DNA of 64,000 nt from the NCBI GenBank assembly GCA_944381625.1, contig CALWLW010000017.1:1-64000 (forward strand), given 5' to 3'. Shown one piece after another: positions 16,172 to 24,076 of this stretch. How positions within the stretch are numbered: position 1 is the first letter of the stretch; the number at the start of each line of letters is the position of its first letter. The notes under the pieces are model-generated. The model did no database searches and was not told the DNA's origin. It worked only from the letters and a program-made list of their open reading frames with translations. Source of the DNA: an uncultured Lachnoclostridium sp. (GTDB lineage Bacteria > Bacillota > Clostridia > Lachnospirales > Lachnospiraceae). The position numbers and the translations under genes were made by a program.

Positions 16172-16939
16172 TTATAGGAAGAATTCGTTTTCCCTGCGGA
16201 CGTCCTTCAGCGCGCCCAGCATCTGCTCCATCCTTTCACTGAGGGGCGGCGGAAGGACGCGGGCATGCTCCGGACAGGCCGCTGTACAGGCCATACACAG
16301 GATGCATTTCTCCAGATCTGCCGCTGCCGTTCCATCCTTCATGACAATCGCGCCCGTGGGACAGGCCTTCTCGCATGTGCCGCACCCGGTACAGGACGGC
16401 AGGGATACCGGCGCCGCCGGCATATTCATCGCTGCTTTATAAGGAACATTCCCCGGCGCCTTCACCGGCGTCCCTAATCCCTCTTTTATTTTATCCAATA
16501 CATTCTCCGCGAAGTCAAGGATCTCTTTTCTGTCCTGCTCATCCGGCCTTCCTTTTGCCACTTCCGGCGCCATGGAGTGCTGTGCGATCAGCGCCGCAGA
16601 CGCCTCCACCCGGAACCCCTGCCCTTCCAGAGTCTGGTTCAGCTCCAGAAGCGCATCCTCGTAGGCTCGGTTCCCGTATACAGCCAGCGTCACCGCCTTT
16701 TTCCCTTCTCCATGGAGTTTTTTCAGTTTTTCTGTCACGACTCCAGGAATCCTGCCGCCGAACACCGGTGCGGCCACCACGATCCACTCGCTCTCCGTCT
16801 GCGCGGCCTCCGCTCCCTGAACGCTCAGGTCACGGAACACCGTCTCTTTCGCAAACCCTTCACAGAATATCTGTCCGGCCTTTTTCGTGCCGCCCGTGGG
16901 GCTGAAATAATAAAATTCGATCTTATCCAGCATCCTCAT
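16172..16939 (-). CDS. Flavodoxin/4Fe-4S ferredoxin fusion (EFR1-type ferrodoxin)
   Basis: The 255-residue protein joins an N-terminal flavodoxin-like domain (YYFSPTGGTKKAGQIF; WIVVAAPVFGGRIPG) to a C-terminal pair of 4Fe-4S clusters (CTGCGTCEKACP and CILCMACTAACP). It is a soluble electron carrier. AAGGGGG fits a start at 16933 (MLDKIEFYYFS) slightly better than at 16939. It is divergent from an Rrf2 regulator with overlapping -35 boxes, so it is probably controlled by iron-sulfur or redox state through that regulator. Confidence 0.88.
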   Translation of the reverse strand: MRMLDKIEFYYFSPTGGTKKAGQIFCEGFAKETVFRDLSVQGAEAAQTESEWIVVAAPVFGGRIPGVVTEKLKKLHGEGKKAVTLAVYGNRAYEDALLELNQTLEGQGFRVEASAALIAQHSMAPEVAKGRPDEQDRKEILDFAENVLDKIKEGLGTPVKAPGNVPYKAAMNMPAAPVSLPSCTGCGTCEKACPTGAIVMKDGTAAADLEKCILCMACTAACPEHARVLPPPLSERMEQMLGALKDVRRENEFFL

Positions 16940-16991
16940 ATCCCCCTTCCGCCTGCTCCCTTCATCCGGCGCAGGTTGTATATCTAATTTT

Positions 16992-17058
16992 TACAACAAG
17001 TATACGCCCCTGCCGTTGTATTGTCAATATTTACAACGTGTTTTAGATGGGGTATAAT
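16992..17058. promoter_or_regulatory. Divergent overlapping promoters with TACAAC/GTTGTA repeats
   Basis: Leftward promoter on the minus strand: TTGACA (17022-17027), 17 bases, TATACT (16999-17004). Rightward promoter: TTTACA (17030-17035), 17 bases, TATAAT (17053-17058). GTTGTA at 17015-17020 and TACAAC at 17032-17037 form an inverted repeat across both -35 boxes. A further TACAAC is at 16992-16997. This is a likely Rrf2 operator controlling both genes. Confidence 0.8.
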
Positions 17059-17078
17059 GTCCACGTAAGCAATGAGCA

Positions 17079-17331
17079 GTGCGGAAGCAGGTAAAAGCGC
17101 AGATGCCATGCTTGCATGAGCAGCGGCGATTTTGGCTGATTCTATAGGGCGAAGCCCGTGAGCGAGATGGAGCGAAGCGGAAGCGAGCGATGCACTGCGA
17201 AGTCAGGTGCGGAAGCGGGTAAAAGCGCAGATGCCATGCTTGCATGAGCAGCGGCGATTTTGGCTGATTCCATAGGGCGAAGCCCGTGAGCGAGATGAAG
17301 CGAAGCGGAGTCGAGCAAGCACTGCGGATAT
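17079..17331 (+). repeat. Tandem duplication of a 128-bp structured sequence in the Rrf2 gene leader
   Basis: Two near-identical copies start at 17079 and 17207. Each contains the palindrome CATGCTTGCATG, a GGGC-GAA-GCCC hairpin, and a run of short GAGCGA/AGCGAA words. The copies differ at few positions until the last 20 bases. They lie in the 360-base transcribed leader of the Rrf2 gene and do not encode a convincing protein. Function is unknown; a structured leader RNA or a small repeated element are both possible. Confidence 0.8.
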
Positions 17332-17423
17332 GACGAAATTAAAAAAACGATCCACAGCCGCCGAATACGCACGGGGCTGTGAATCGCAGCGAAAAACTAT
17401 TAGCAGGAAGGGGGATCGCGTCT

Positions 17424-17846
17424 ATGCGGCTGAATACCAAATGTTCCATCGCGCTGCACTGTCTCATATTCATATCCGAGTATGAGAACAGCGTTAAAGT
17501 GACCAGCGAACTGCTCGCTAAAAGCACCGGCTGCAATGCCGCCGCCATCCGGAACATTCTGAACGCACTGCAGAAAGCCCATATTGTCTCCGTCGTGCGC
17601 GGCGTCGGCGGCGCCCATCTGGAACGCGATCCCAGGAAACTTACTTTATGGGAGGTCTATCATGCGCTGGAGCCGGACGGGCTTTCTCACATGATCGGTT
17701 TCCATCCCAATCCCTCGGAAAAATGCCCCGTGGGAAGACAGATTTCATCCGTACTGAGCAAGCCCTATGCCCGAATCGGCGATGCCGCCAGGAAAGCCAT
17801 GGAAGAGATCACACTCCAGCAGCTGCTGGACGATTACCGCCAATGA
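17424..17846 (+). CDS. Rrf2-family transcriptional regulator
   Basis: The frame opens at 17379, but ATG 17424 has GGAAGGGGG upstream and gives MRLNTKCSIALHCLIFI (140 residues). The winged HTH follows (KVTSELLAKSTGCNAAAIRNILNALQKAHIVSVVRGVGGAHL). In the later part a Cys lies in PSEKCPVGRQ. The other two Cys that commonly bind an iron-sulfur cluster in IscR/NsrR types are not obvious, so the sensed signal is uncertain. It is divergent from a ferredoxin-flavodoxin gene. Confidence 0.88.
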   Translation: MRLNTKCSIALHCLIFISEYENSVKVTSELLAKSTGCNAAAIRNILNALQKAHIVSVVRGVGGAHLERDPRKLTLWEVYHALEPDGLSHMIGFHPNPSEKCPVGRQISSVLSKPYARIGDAARKAMEEITLQQLLDDYRQ

Positions 17847-17850
17847 ACAG

Positions 17851-18108
17851 TCAGCGCCAAACGTCTCCTTGCGCCAGAAGCTTCCCCTCTTTTTTCATAC
17901 GGGTAAGATAATAAAGGTTGATCACCACCAGCGAAAAATTCATGAGAGCCGTGGGATAAGACTGGATGATCAGTGCGTACACGGTAAATATGGACGCGCC
18001 GATGGAGTTCACGATTCTCAGCTTCACCATGGAGGTCATGAGCACCGATACCACCACCAGGATCGATCCAAGATATCCCACCAGCTCCACGATCATATGT
18101 ATATCCAT
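17851..18108 (-). CDS. Small YgjV-like inner membrane protein
   Basis: The 85-residue protein has three hydrophobic segments (VELVGYLGSILVVVSVLM, LRIVNSIGASIFTVYALII, LMNFSLVVINLYYLTRM). It resembles the short YgjV/CBU_0592-type membrane family of unknown function. AAGGAGG precedes the ATG. It converges with the Rrf2 gene, with four bases between stops. Confidence 0.7.
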   Translation of the reverse strand: MDIHMIVELVGYLGSILVVVSVLMTSMVKLRIVNSIGASIFTVYALIIQSYPTALMNFSLVVINLYYLTRMKKEGKLLAQGDVWR

Positions 18109-18235
18109 GTTTCCTCCTTTTTAACAACTATTCAGACATGGGGCGCTCAGCCCCTGTCAAGGATTCAGCGGCGCAAGCGGCGGCAGAGCAGCGTTAGCTG
18201 CGGAATCCGGGATGCATGGCTGAATCGCCACCTTA

Positions 18236-18757
18236 TTATTGTAACTGCTCCAGCACGGAAGTCCCTATGGTTCCCTCCGGCATGGAAAGTCCAAAATTGT
18301 CCGCAGCCGTGGCTCCGATCACCGCAAAGGTGTCCGTATCCGGCAATTTCCCACAGCCCGTCATGGACGGGGAGTAAGCCAGGAACGGAACCTTTTCCCG
18401 CGTGTGGTCCGTCCCCGTGTGGGTGGGATCATTGCCATGGTCCGCCGTGATCACCAGCAGATCGTCATCGCCCAGCTTCTCCAGCAGTTCTCCCAGCTTC
18501 ACGTCGAAGCGCTCCAGCTCCCTGGCGTAGCCGTCCGGGTCTCTCCGGTGCCCCCACAGAGCGTCAAAATCCACCAGGTTCACATAGCAAAGACCTGTAA
18601 AATCTCTTTCTTCAATCTCAATGGTCTGTTCCATGCCATGAACGGAGCTTTGGGATTTGTTGGATTCCGTCAGTCTTTCCCCGTCGAAGATATCAAAAAT
18701 CTTTCCCACGGAGATCACGGATAACCCCGCGTCCTTCAGGACGTTTAAAGCGGTTCT
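18236..18757 (-). pseudogene. deoB: Phosphopentomutase C-terminal remnant
   Basis: The frame encodes the last third of phosphopentomutase ([67 protein letters not shown]). The DHG and [10 protein letters not shown] segments carry metal ligands. The N-terminal part and start are missing. The upstream frame joins a nucleoside-ABC ATPase fragment near 18755, so the two were fused by a deletion. It is not expected to be active. Confidence 0.85.
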
Positions 18758-19121
18758 TGCCGTCCTCCACCAGCCGGTGCATAATTTCGATCAGATCCGT
18801 GATCTCCTGGGGCGTCAGCACCGCCGTGGGCTCGTCCAGGATCAGGATATCGCCGCCCCGGTACAGCGCTTTTAAGATCTCCACCCTCTGCTGCATACCC
18901 ACGGAAATGTCGGAGATATAGGCATCCGGATCCACCTCCAGCCCGTATTTCTCCACAATCCTCAGCACTTCCTGCCTGGCTTTTTTCATATCCATGACGC
19001 CGCACGCCTTCGTGGTCTCCTGTCCCAGGACAATGTTCTGCGTGACGGTAAAATTGTCCACCAGCATAAAGTGCTGATGCACCATACCGATGCCGTGGGC
19101 GATGGCCACGTTCGGGTTCTT
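18755..19121 (-). pseudogene. Internal fragment of a nucleoside ABC transporter ATPase (NupO/YufO-like)
   Basis: The fragment reads NPNVAIAHGIGMVHQHFML through DISVGMQQRVEILKALYRG and ILILDEPTAVLTPQE, matching the first ATPase domain of the BmpA-linked nucleoside importers. The signature region and Walker B are present. The Walker A, the second ATPase domain and both ends are absent. It is joined to deoB on one side and to a recombinase fragment on the other. Nucleoside importers and deoB often share an operon, so this is the scar of such an operon. Confidence 0.85.
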
Positions 19122-19418
19122 CACCCCTTGACAGGGCTTGTCTATTGCGCCGATTGCGGCAGTAAAATGACGCACCGGCAGCCAAGCCCCACCAACCGCT
19201 ATCTGCCCGTTGAGGTAATCATAGCCGCCACACAGGGAGAAGCCGCCGCCATTCAGACGGTACTGAAAACTTATGAAAGCTATATCCGCAACAAATGTAT
19301 CAAGACAGTTTATGACGAAAGGGGGTTTGTGCATTACGGGATAGACACCGATAAAAAAGACTTCATGGAACGCCGCTTAATCCATGCTGTCGTGGAGAAT
19401 TTCAAGATAAACAGATAA
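19122..19418 (+). pseudogene. Fused fragments of a serine recombinase and a conjugative-transposon HTH protein
   Basis: HPLTGLVYCADCGSKMTHRQ is the zinc-ribbon region of large serine recombinases. After about 30 codons the frame passes into LPVEVIIAATQGEAAAIQ, VLKTYESYIRNKC and DTDKKDFMERRLIHAVVENF. This second part is the small HTH_16 protein found in Tn916/Tn5397-like elements. Neither part has its start. The junction is near 19210. Confidence 0.75.
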
Positions 19419-19547
19419 GGCGGCAGGACAGACAGGGGCAGTCAGAAAAAAGCTGATTGCCCTTGTTGAATAGAGATAGGAAACACAGGCGAGGTGTGGT
19501 AGAATAAAGACATTAAAAACAGCGTTTGTGCGGAGGTGTCAGCATAC

Positions 19548-20087
19548 ATGAAAAGATATATTGCATTTCTACGAGGTATCAATATAAGCGGCAAAAACAA
19601 AGTGCCAATGGCAGAATTAAAACAGGGCTTTGAAAGGCTGAATTATACAGAAGTCAAAACCTATTTGAACAGTGGCAATGTGATTTTTTCAAGTGATGAA
19701 GCCGATACAATCAAGACTACAAGCCGGATTGAGGAAATGATTAAAAATCAGTTTTGTTTAGATATTCCTGTTTTTGTCATATCAAAGGAGGAACTCGAGG
19801 ACATTTTACATCATGCGCCCGACTGGTGGGGAGATGAGAATAAGGAGATTTATGATAATCTAATCTTTATCATGCCGCCTGCCACATTCAAAGAGGTATA
19901 TAACGAAATCGGAGAGCCTAAAGAGGGATTGGAAAAGATAGAGGAATACAAAGAAACGGTATTCTGGTCTTTTAGCCGGAAAGATTATCAAAAGACAAAC
20001 TGGTGGTCTAAAACAGCAAGCGCAAATATCAGCAGTAAATTGACGATAAGAACAGCGAATACCGTTAGAAAAGTAGTCAGAATGTAA
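19548..20087 (+). CDS. DUF1697 family protein
   Basis: The 179-residue protein matches DUF1697 (MKRYIAFLRGINISGKNKVPMAELKQ, YLNSGNVIFSS, LDIPVFVISKEEL, FWSFSRKDYQKTNWWSK). The function of the family is not established. ATG 19548 is preferred to 19536 because GGAGG lies ten bases upstream. It is first in a group of four cargo genes with short spacers. Confidence 0.85.
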   Translation: MKRYIAFLRGINISGKNKVPMAELKQGFERLNYTEVKTYLNSGNVIFSSDEADTIKTTSRIEEMIKNQFCLDIPVFVISKEELEDILHHAPDWWGDENKEIYDNLIFIMPPATFKEVYNEIGEPKEGLEKIEEYKETVFWSFSRKDYQKTNWWSKTASANISSKLTIRTANTVRKVVRM

Positions 20088-20124
20088 CCATATCAGAACT
20101 TTGATTTTGTGGGAGGTGTTAAAA

Positions 20125-20517
20125 ATGGCAACTTCAAATATGAAAGCCAGTATTCCTTGTGTTATTCATAAAGTATGGAAAGTTGTTACAGACGTTGAAA
20201 ATTACGCATGGCGTAGTGATTTAAGCAAAACAGAAGTCCTAAGCGACAAAGAGTTTATTGAATATACCAAAGAGGGTTATCCGACCACTTTTACAATCAC
20301 TGTCACAGAGCCATACAAGCGTTGGGAATTTGACATGGAAAACAGCAACATGAAAGGACACTGGGTTGGTATTTTCACTTCCAAAGGTAACGAAACAGAA
20401 ATTGATTTTACAGAGTGTGTAACGGCGAAAAAAATCTTTATGAAACCTTTTGTAAAATCTTATCTGAAAAAACAACAGGCAAAATTTGTTGCAGATTTAT
20501 GTAAAGCACTGTTGTAA
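20125..20517 (+). CDS. SRPBCC-fold small protein
   Basis: The 130-residue protein has the START/SRPBCC pattern: an N-terminal strand and helix with IPCVIHKVWKVVTDVENYAWRSD, central strands (TFTITVTEPYKRWEFDM, GHWVGIFTSKGNETEIDFTE) and a C-terminal helix (FVKSYLKKQQAKFVADLCKAL). Such proteins bind hydrophobic ligands; the ligand is unknown. GGGAGG precedes ATG 20125. Confidence 0.8.
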   Translation: MATSNMKASIPCVIHKVWKVVTDVENYAWRSDLSKTEVLSDKEFIEYTKEGYPTTFTITVTEPYKRWEFDMENSNMKGHWVGIFTSKGNETEIDFTECVTAKKIFMKPFVKSYLKKQQAKFVADLCKALL

Positions 20518-20540
20518 AGAATAGAAAGGGGCAAGCAACT

Positions 20541-20954
20541 ATGCAAATGCCAAAAGATAAAATTGATACGAGTATGTTCGCCCCTTGTGGAATGAATTGT
20601 AAGGTATGTTATAAGCACTGTTACCACAAGAAGCCTTGTGACGGTTGCTTGAACAGCGACAAGGGAAAGCCGGAACATTGCCGCAAATGCAAAATAAAGG
20701 ACTGTATCAAAGAAAAATCTCTGTCCTACTGTTTTGAGTGTGCGGAATACCCATGCAAGCTAATTAAAAATCTTGAAAAAAGCTATAACAAGCGGTATCA
20801 AGCAAGCCTTATAGAAAACAGCCATTTTGTTCAAACACATGGTTTAGTACGTTTTATGGAACAGCAGAAAGAAAAATATACCTGTCTGAAATGCGGCGGT
20901 ATCATTTCTATCCACGACAGAGAATGTAGCGAGTGTCAAGAAAAAATAAGGTAA
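20541..20954 (+). CDS. DUF3795 cysteine-rich protein
   Basis: The 137-residue protein is packed with Cys pairs (APCGMNCKVCYKHCYHKKPC, CRKCKIKDC, CFECAEYPC) and has a C-terminal zinc-ribbon-like CLKCGG...CSECQE. This matches DUF3795, a probable metal-binding family of unknown role. Its end overlaps the beginning of the longer frame of the next gene but not that gene's chosen start. Confidence 0.82.
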   Translation: MQMPKDKIDTSMFAPCGMNCKVCYKHCYHKKPCDGCLNSDKGKPEHCRKCKIKDCIKEKSLSYCFECAEYPCKLIKNLEKSYNKRYQASLIENSHFVQTHGLVRFMEQQKEKYTCLKCGGIISIHDRECSECQEKIR

Positions 20955-20968
20955 GGAGGCGAATATAT

Positions 20969-21733
20969 ATGGCATATTTCCAATATCAAGGTAAATCCGT
21001 TTTTTACAAAGAATACGGGCAAGGCGAGCCGCTTATCTTCCTACATGGCAATACGGCTTCTTCCAAAATGTCAGAACTTATCATGCCGTTGTATGAAGAA
21101 CATTTCCGATGTATTCTGATTGATTTTTTAGGCAATGGACAGTCAGACCGAGTAAAAAACTTTTCGCCGGATATGTGGTATGACGAAGCCTTGCAGACGA
21201 TTGCGCTTGCCGAGCATTTACAATGCGGAAAAGTAAGTCTTATCGGAACAAGCGGCGGCGCATGGGCGGCAGTCAATGCGGCGTTGGAACGCCCCGACCT
21301 GTTTCATGCTATCATAGCAGACAGCTTTGACGGACGTACTCTCAATGAAAATTTCTCTGCTAACCTTTTATCTGAAAGGAAAGCGGCGAAAGAAAATATA
21401 CAGTCAAGAGAATTTTATGAATATTGTCAGGGCGCAGACTGGGAAAAGGTGGTTGACCTTGATACCGAAGCATTATTGAAGTGTGCGGAAGAAAAACGCC
21501 CACTATTCCATAAGCCATTGGATGAATTAAAAACACCTATCCTATTCATGGGAAGTAGAGAAGATGAAAGTTGCCGGAACAATATGGAAGAAGAATACAA
21601 AGAAATGGCTTCTAAGTGTTCGCAATCTTCTGTATTTCTTTTCCCAAGCGGCGGACATCCCTCTCTTTTTTCCAATGCGGAACAATCCGCAACGCTGATA
21701 AAGAAATTCATAGACCAATACATAACTGAATAA
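20969..21733 (+). CDS. Alpha/beta hydrolase
   Basis: The 254-residue hydrolase has the oxyanion segment LIFLHGNTASSKM, the nucleophile elbow GTSGG (Ser near residue 95), the acid region LFMGSREDESC and the C-terminal His in SGGHPSLF. AAGGAGG lies before ATG 20969. Substrate unknown. It is the last of the four intact cargo genes of the island. Confidence 0.85.
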   Translation: MAYFQYQGKSVFYKEYGQGEPLIFLHGNTASSKMSELIMPLYEEHFRCILIDFLGNGQSDRVKNFSPDMWYDEALQTIALAEHLQCGKVSLIGTSGGAWAAVNAALERPDLFHAIIADSFDGRTLNENFSANLLSERKAAKENIQSREFYEYCQGADWEKVVDLDTEALLKCAEEKRPLFHKPLDELKTPILFMGSREDESCRNNMEEEYKEMASKCSQSSVFLFPSGGHPSLFSNAEQSATLIKKFIDQYITE

Positions 21734-21825
21734 CCGCTACCCTTACAGTAGCACCAACGAGCAGGAAATCCCGAAACGGACTTCCTGCTTTTCTTATGCC
21801 CGAAATCAGAAAGGAGATTTTAACC

Positions 21826-22086
21826 ATGACAGACATTGAAGAAAAGATTGCAAAAGCAGAGGAAGAAATCCGGCAGTTGCAGAACAGAAAGCGGAAACTT
21901 CTCAATCAGAAAAAGGACGCAGAACGCAAGGCAAGGACACACCGCCTTATTGAGCGTGGGGCGATACTGGAAGGCATAGAGCAGATCCACTCCAGATATA
22001 CCGTGGAGGGAATCGATATGATCTCACAGTCCGTCAGTGTGACGATGGTGATCCGATACTCCTCCAGGTCCCCCAGCACCTCATAA
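21826..22086 (+). pseudogene. DUF3847 protein, 3' truncated
   Basis: MTDIEEKIAKAEEEIRQLQ through ARTHRLIERGAILEG is the coiled N-terminal part of DUF3847, a small protein encoded near relaxases in Clostridia elements. After about codon 51 the frame runs antisense through the Crp/Fnr fragment and no longer resembles the family. GAAAGGAG precedes the ATG. The true junction is near 21980. Confidence 0.75.
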
Positions 22087-22358
22087 TCCCCAAGGAACGC
22101 CAGACCCGTATATTCCCGGAAACTGTAAGTGTTCCCGCGCATAAACAGATCTGATCCTTTGGCCCTGCCGCGCAGAAGCAGATAGACAGATTCACAGACG
22201 TCCCCGGCATTGATCAGGTGCCGTCCTTTGAGCGCCTCCTGAAACTGCATCGCCTCCATTACTTTGTCGGGACAATTTAAAAACATTTTTTTCAGATATT
22301 CCCTGCTCTCTTTCGGCATATGTTCCAGCCGGTCCATGAACTCCTGTCTTGCCCCCAT
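21982..22358 (-). pseudogene. Crp/Fnr-type regulator, C-terminal HTH lost
   Basis: ATG 22358 with AAAGGAGGA upstream opens MGARQEFMDRLEHMPKES. A cyclic-nucleotide-binding-like domain follows (GRHLINAGDVCESVYLLLRGRAKGSD, EYTGLAFLGDYEVLGDLEEY, VTLTDCEIISIP). The DNA-binding domain is missing because the frame enters the mobile island at about 21982. It should no longer act as a regulator. Confidence 0.8.
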
Positions 22359-22649
22359 GTCCTCTCCTCCTTTCGAGATCATTTTATTCAATACGCCAAA
22401 GTACAGATACGACACATGCCGTAATCCCGCGCACTTCGACAGCTTTCTATGCTTTTCACAAATATATTTTGGCATTTTTGTCTATTTTTCACAATTATAA
22501 ATTCATGCAAAAAGGACCGACTCCTTTTAGAACCGATCCTCTTATCCTGCCGCTTCTTTGAATGTTCTGCAATCGCACCCAAAGGCACTTTTTCCTCATC
22601 TTCTCCTGATTCAACGATCACACCAATATAACTATCAAATGACTTGTGC
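22359..22649. other. Intergenic stretch without a supported gene
   Basis: AT-rich near 22440-22510. A minus-strand frame (22388-22621) opens with ESGEDEEKVPLGAIAEHSKKR but has no recognisable family and overlaps the Crp/Fnr leader, so it is left uncalled. Confidence 0.4.
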
Positions 22650-23888
22650 TCACTTTTTCTTGTATCTCTGGTTCCTGCTGGTCGGCTTATCCGGAATAGT
22701 CATCACAATCCGGCCTGTCTCAAGCAATGGCACCAAGTAAGCCTTCCTAAAATAGTTGACATTCACTAAACCAAGAAATCTCATCATTTCCTGTTTACTC
22801 CTCGGTTCTATGCAATATTCAACTAAAGCTTTGCATTTGTCCTCACCATCTTGTCTGGCATCTTGGATGGTGACTTGGGTGGTATCTTGGGTGGTATCTT
22901 GGGTGGTTGGTCCCACAGTTGCCGTTGCAGCCTCTGAAAGCGGAATCACAATCGTAAAAACATCCGCCTCCGTGAAGACCGGCTCCCCTCCGGAGTACAT
23001 CTTCGTGTATTTGTAGCTGTTGCGCATACCGCTGCCCAGCTCGTCAGCAAGGCCGATCTCCCGAAACACTTTGGCAATCGGCGGATTCTTCGCAAATGGC
23101 TTAAAGGTCTTCAGATTCAGATTGCCGTGTCCATGTGCCAGATTGGCATTTTCCGTTGTGATCGTATCCCTTTCAATGAGAAGCTTCGGTACATACCCGC
23201 TCGAAAAATCCCGGTGCATCAACAGATTCGAGATAATCTCACGGAGAATTTTATCTCTGGCACTGACACGTTGAATGCCGTCCATCGTAAAGACATCGTT
23301 CAAGTGCTTCTTGCCGAATTCCATCAGGCGGTCATAACTCTCAATCAGGTTCGTTATAACAACATCTCGGTCATCATAACGGTCCACATTAAATACCCGG
23401 AAAATTGCATCCGTCTTATGCTGCGGAAGAACGGACATGATCGTCGTGTCTGAGCCAAAAAGCAGAATCGCCGCAAGCGTGATGCCCTCCTTGTTTGTCA
23501 ATGGATCTTCCAGAATCAATCCGCAGCTTCGCAGCATTTCCTCATCTGTCATATCCACCCACGGATGATGCTCCGTGTTTACTCTGGTCATGCGTCTCGC
23601 ACGATCCATTAGATCGTGTCTCAGTCTGGAAATCGGCAGCGCCGGATAAACCTTATTCACAAAATACGTGCTCTGCTTTCTGGCATAGAGCTGTAACACC
23701 ATATCGGCATTATCTGTAATGTCTATGTCTGATTCATTATTGCGGTCATATATTCTGCCCGCATTTCGATACACAGTCTTTCCGGTCGGAACATAAACAT
23801 ATAGGATAATGTTCCCATCCACCTCGTACTGCTCCGGCGTCAGGTACAACGGCGGATACATCTTACTGTCATTATTGATTGTCGTCAC
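22650..23888 (-). CDS. ATP-binding (AlbA_2/HATPase_c_4-type) protein, N-terminally shortened
   Basis: The 412-residue protein matches the central and C-terminal parts of the divergent-AAA/AlbA family (SDIDITDNADMVLQLYARKQ, ITLAAILLFG, RDKILREIISNLLMHRDFSSG, HGNLNLKTFKPFAKNPPIAKVFREIGLADELGSGMRN). The N-terminal AlbA_2 domain is absent, and a cysteine desulfurase tail lies 25 bases upstream, so the 5' end was probably replaced by recombination. A Thr/Gln/Asp repeat linker (TTQDTTQDTTQV) precedes a C-terminal winged helix (SKQEMMRFLGLVNVNYFRKAYL). Such proteins are often genomic-island regulators or defence-linked; the function is not established. Confidence 0.75.
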   Translation of the reverse strand: MTTINNDSKMYPPLYLTPEQYEVDGNIILYVYVPTGKTVYRNAGRIYDRNNESDIDITDNADMVLQLYARKQSTYFVNKVYPALPISRLRHDLMDRARRMTRVNTEHHPWVDMTDEEMLRSCGLILEDPLTNKEGITLAAILLFGSDTTIMSVLPQHKTDAIFRVFNVDRYDDRDVVITNLIESYDRLMEFGKKHLNDVFTMDGIQRVSARDKILREIISNLLMHRDFSSGYVPKLLIERDTITTENANLAHGHGNLNLKTFKPFAKNPPIAKVFREIGLADELGSGMRNSYKYTKMYSGGEPVFTEADVFTIVIPLSEAATATVGPTTQDTTQDTTQVTIQDARQDGEDKCKALVEYCIEPRSKQEMMRFLGLVNVNYFRKAYLVPLLETGRIVMTIPDKPTSRNQRYKKK

Positions 23889-23912
23889 AAAATATCAGCT
23901 TTTTCTTCGCCG

Positions 23913-24036
23913 CTATTTATTCAAAATGCTAATCAAAGCCTCCTCGACCTTGACCGCATCGTCATCATTATTATCTCTTCCAAAAGATATCCTAATCGTC
24001 CCTTCTGTATATTCCGTCTGTCTAATCCTGATTTAC
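23913..24036 (-). pseudogene. Cysteine desulfurase C-terminal remnant
   Basis: The frame RQTEYTEGTIRISFGRD... ALISILNK followed by a stop matches the last 35 residues of NifS/IscS-type enzymes. A stop lies just upstream in frame and no start is present. It is one of several gene tails in this recombined region. Confidence 0.6.
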
Positions 24037-24076
24037 TAAATCTTGATTTGATATTATTTTCTGGGCATTCCACGGA

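Larger units (their letters stand above)
19122..21982 (+). mobile_element. Degraded conjugative-element island with intact cargo
   Basis: Between a nucleoside-ABC fragment (left) and a truncated Crp/Fnr gene (right) lies an AT-richer plus-strand block. It begins with a serine-recombinase zinc-ribbon piece and a Tn916-type HTH piece, contains four apparently intact cargo genes, and ends in a DUF3847 stub. Both junctions cut reading frames. No complete recombinase, relaxase or conjugation gene remains, so it cannot move by itself. The borders are placed at the frame breaks. Confidence 0.75.

Noticed and set aside
17024-17372. Short minus-strand frames across the tandem repeats
   Set aside because: They only repeat the translated 128-bp unit and have no start signals, so they were treated as non-coding repeat.
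22856-22915. Short tandem DNA repeat that looks CRISPR-like at first sight
   Set aside because: It is a 15-bp coding repeat (TTQDT) in the linker of the ATP-binding protein, with no spacers and no cas genes nearby.
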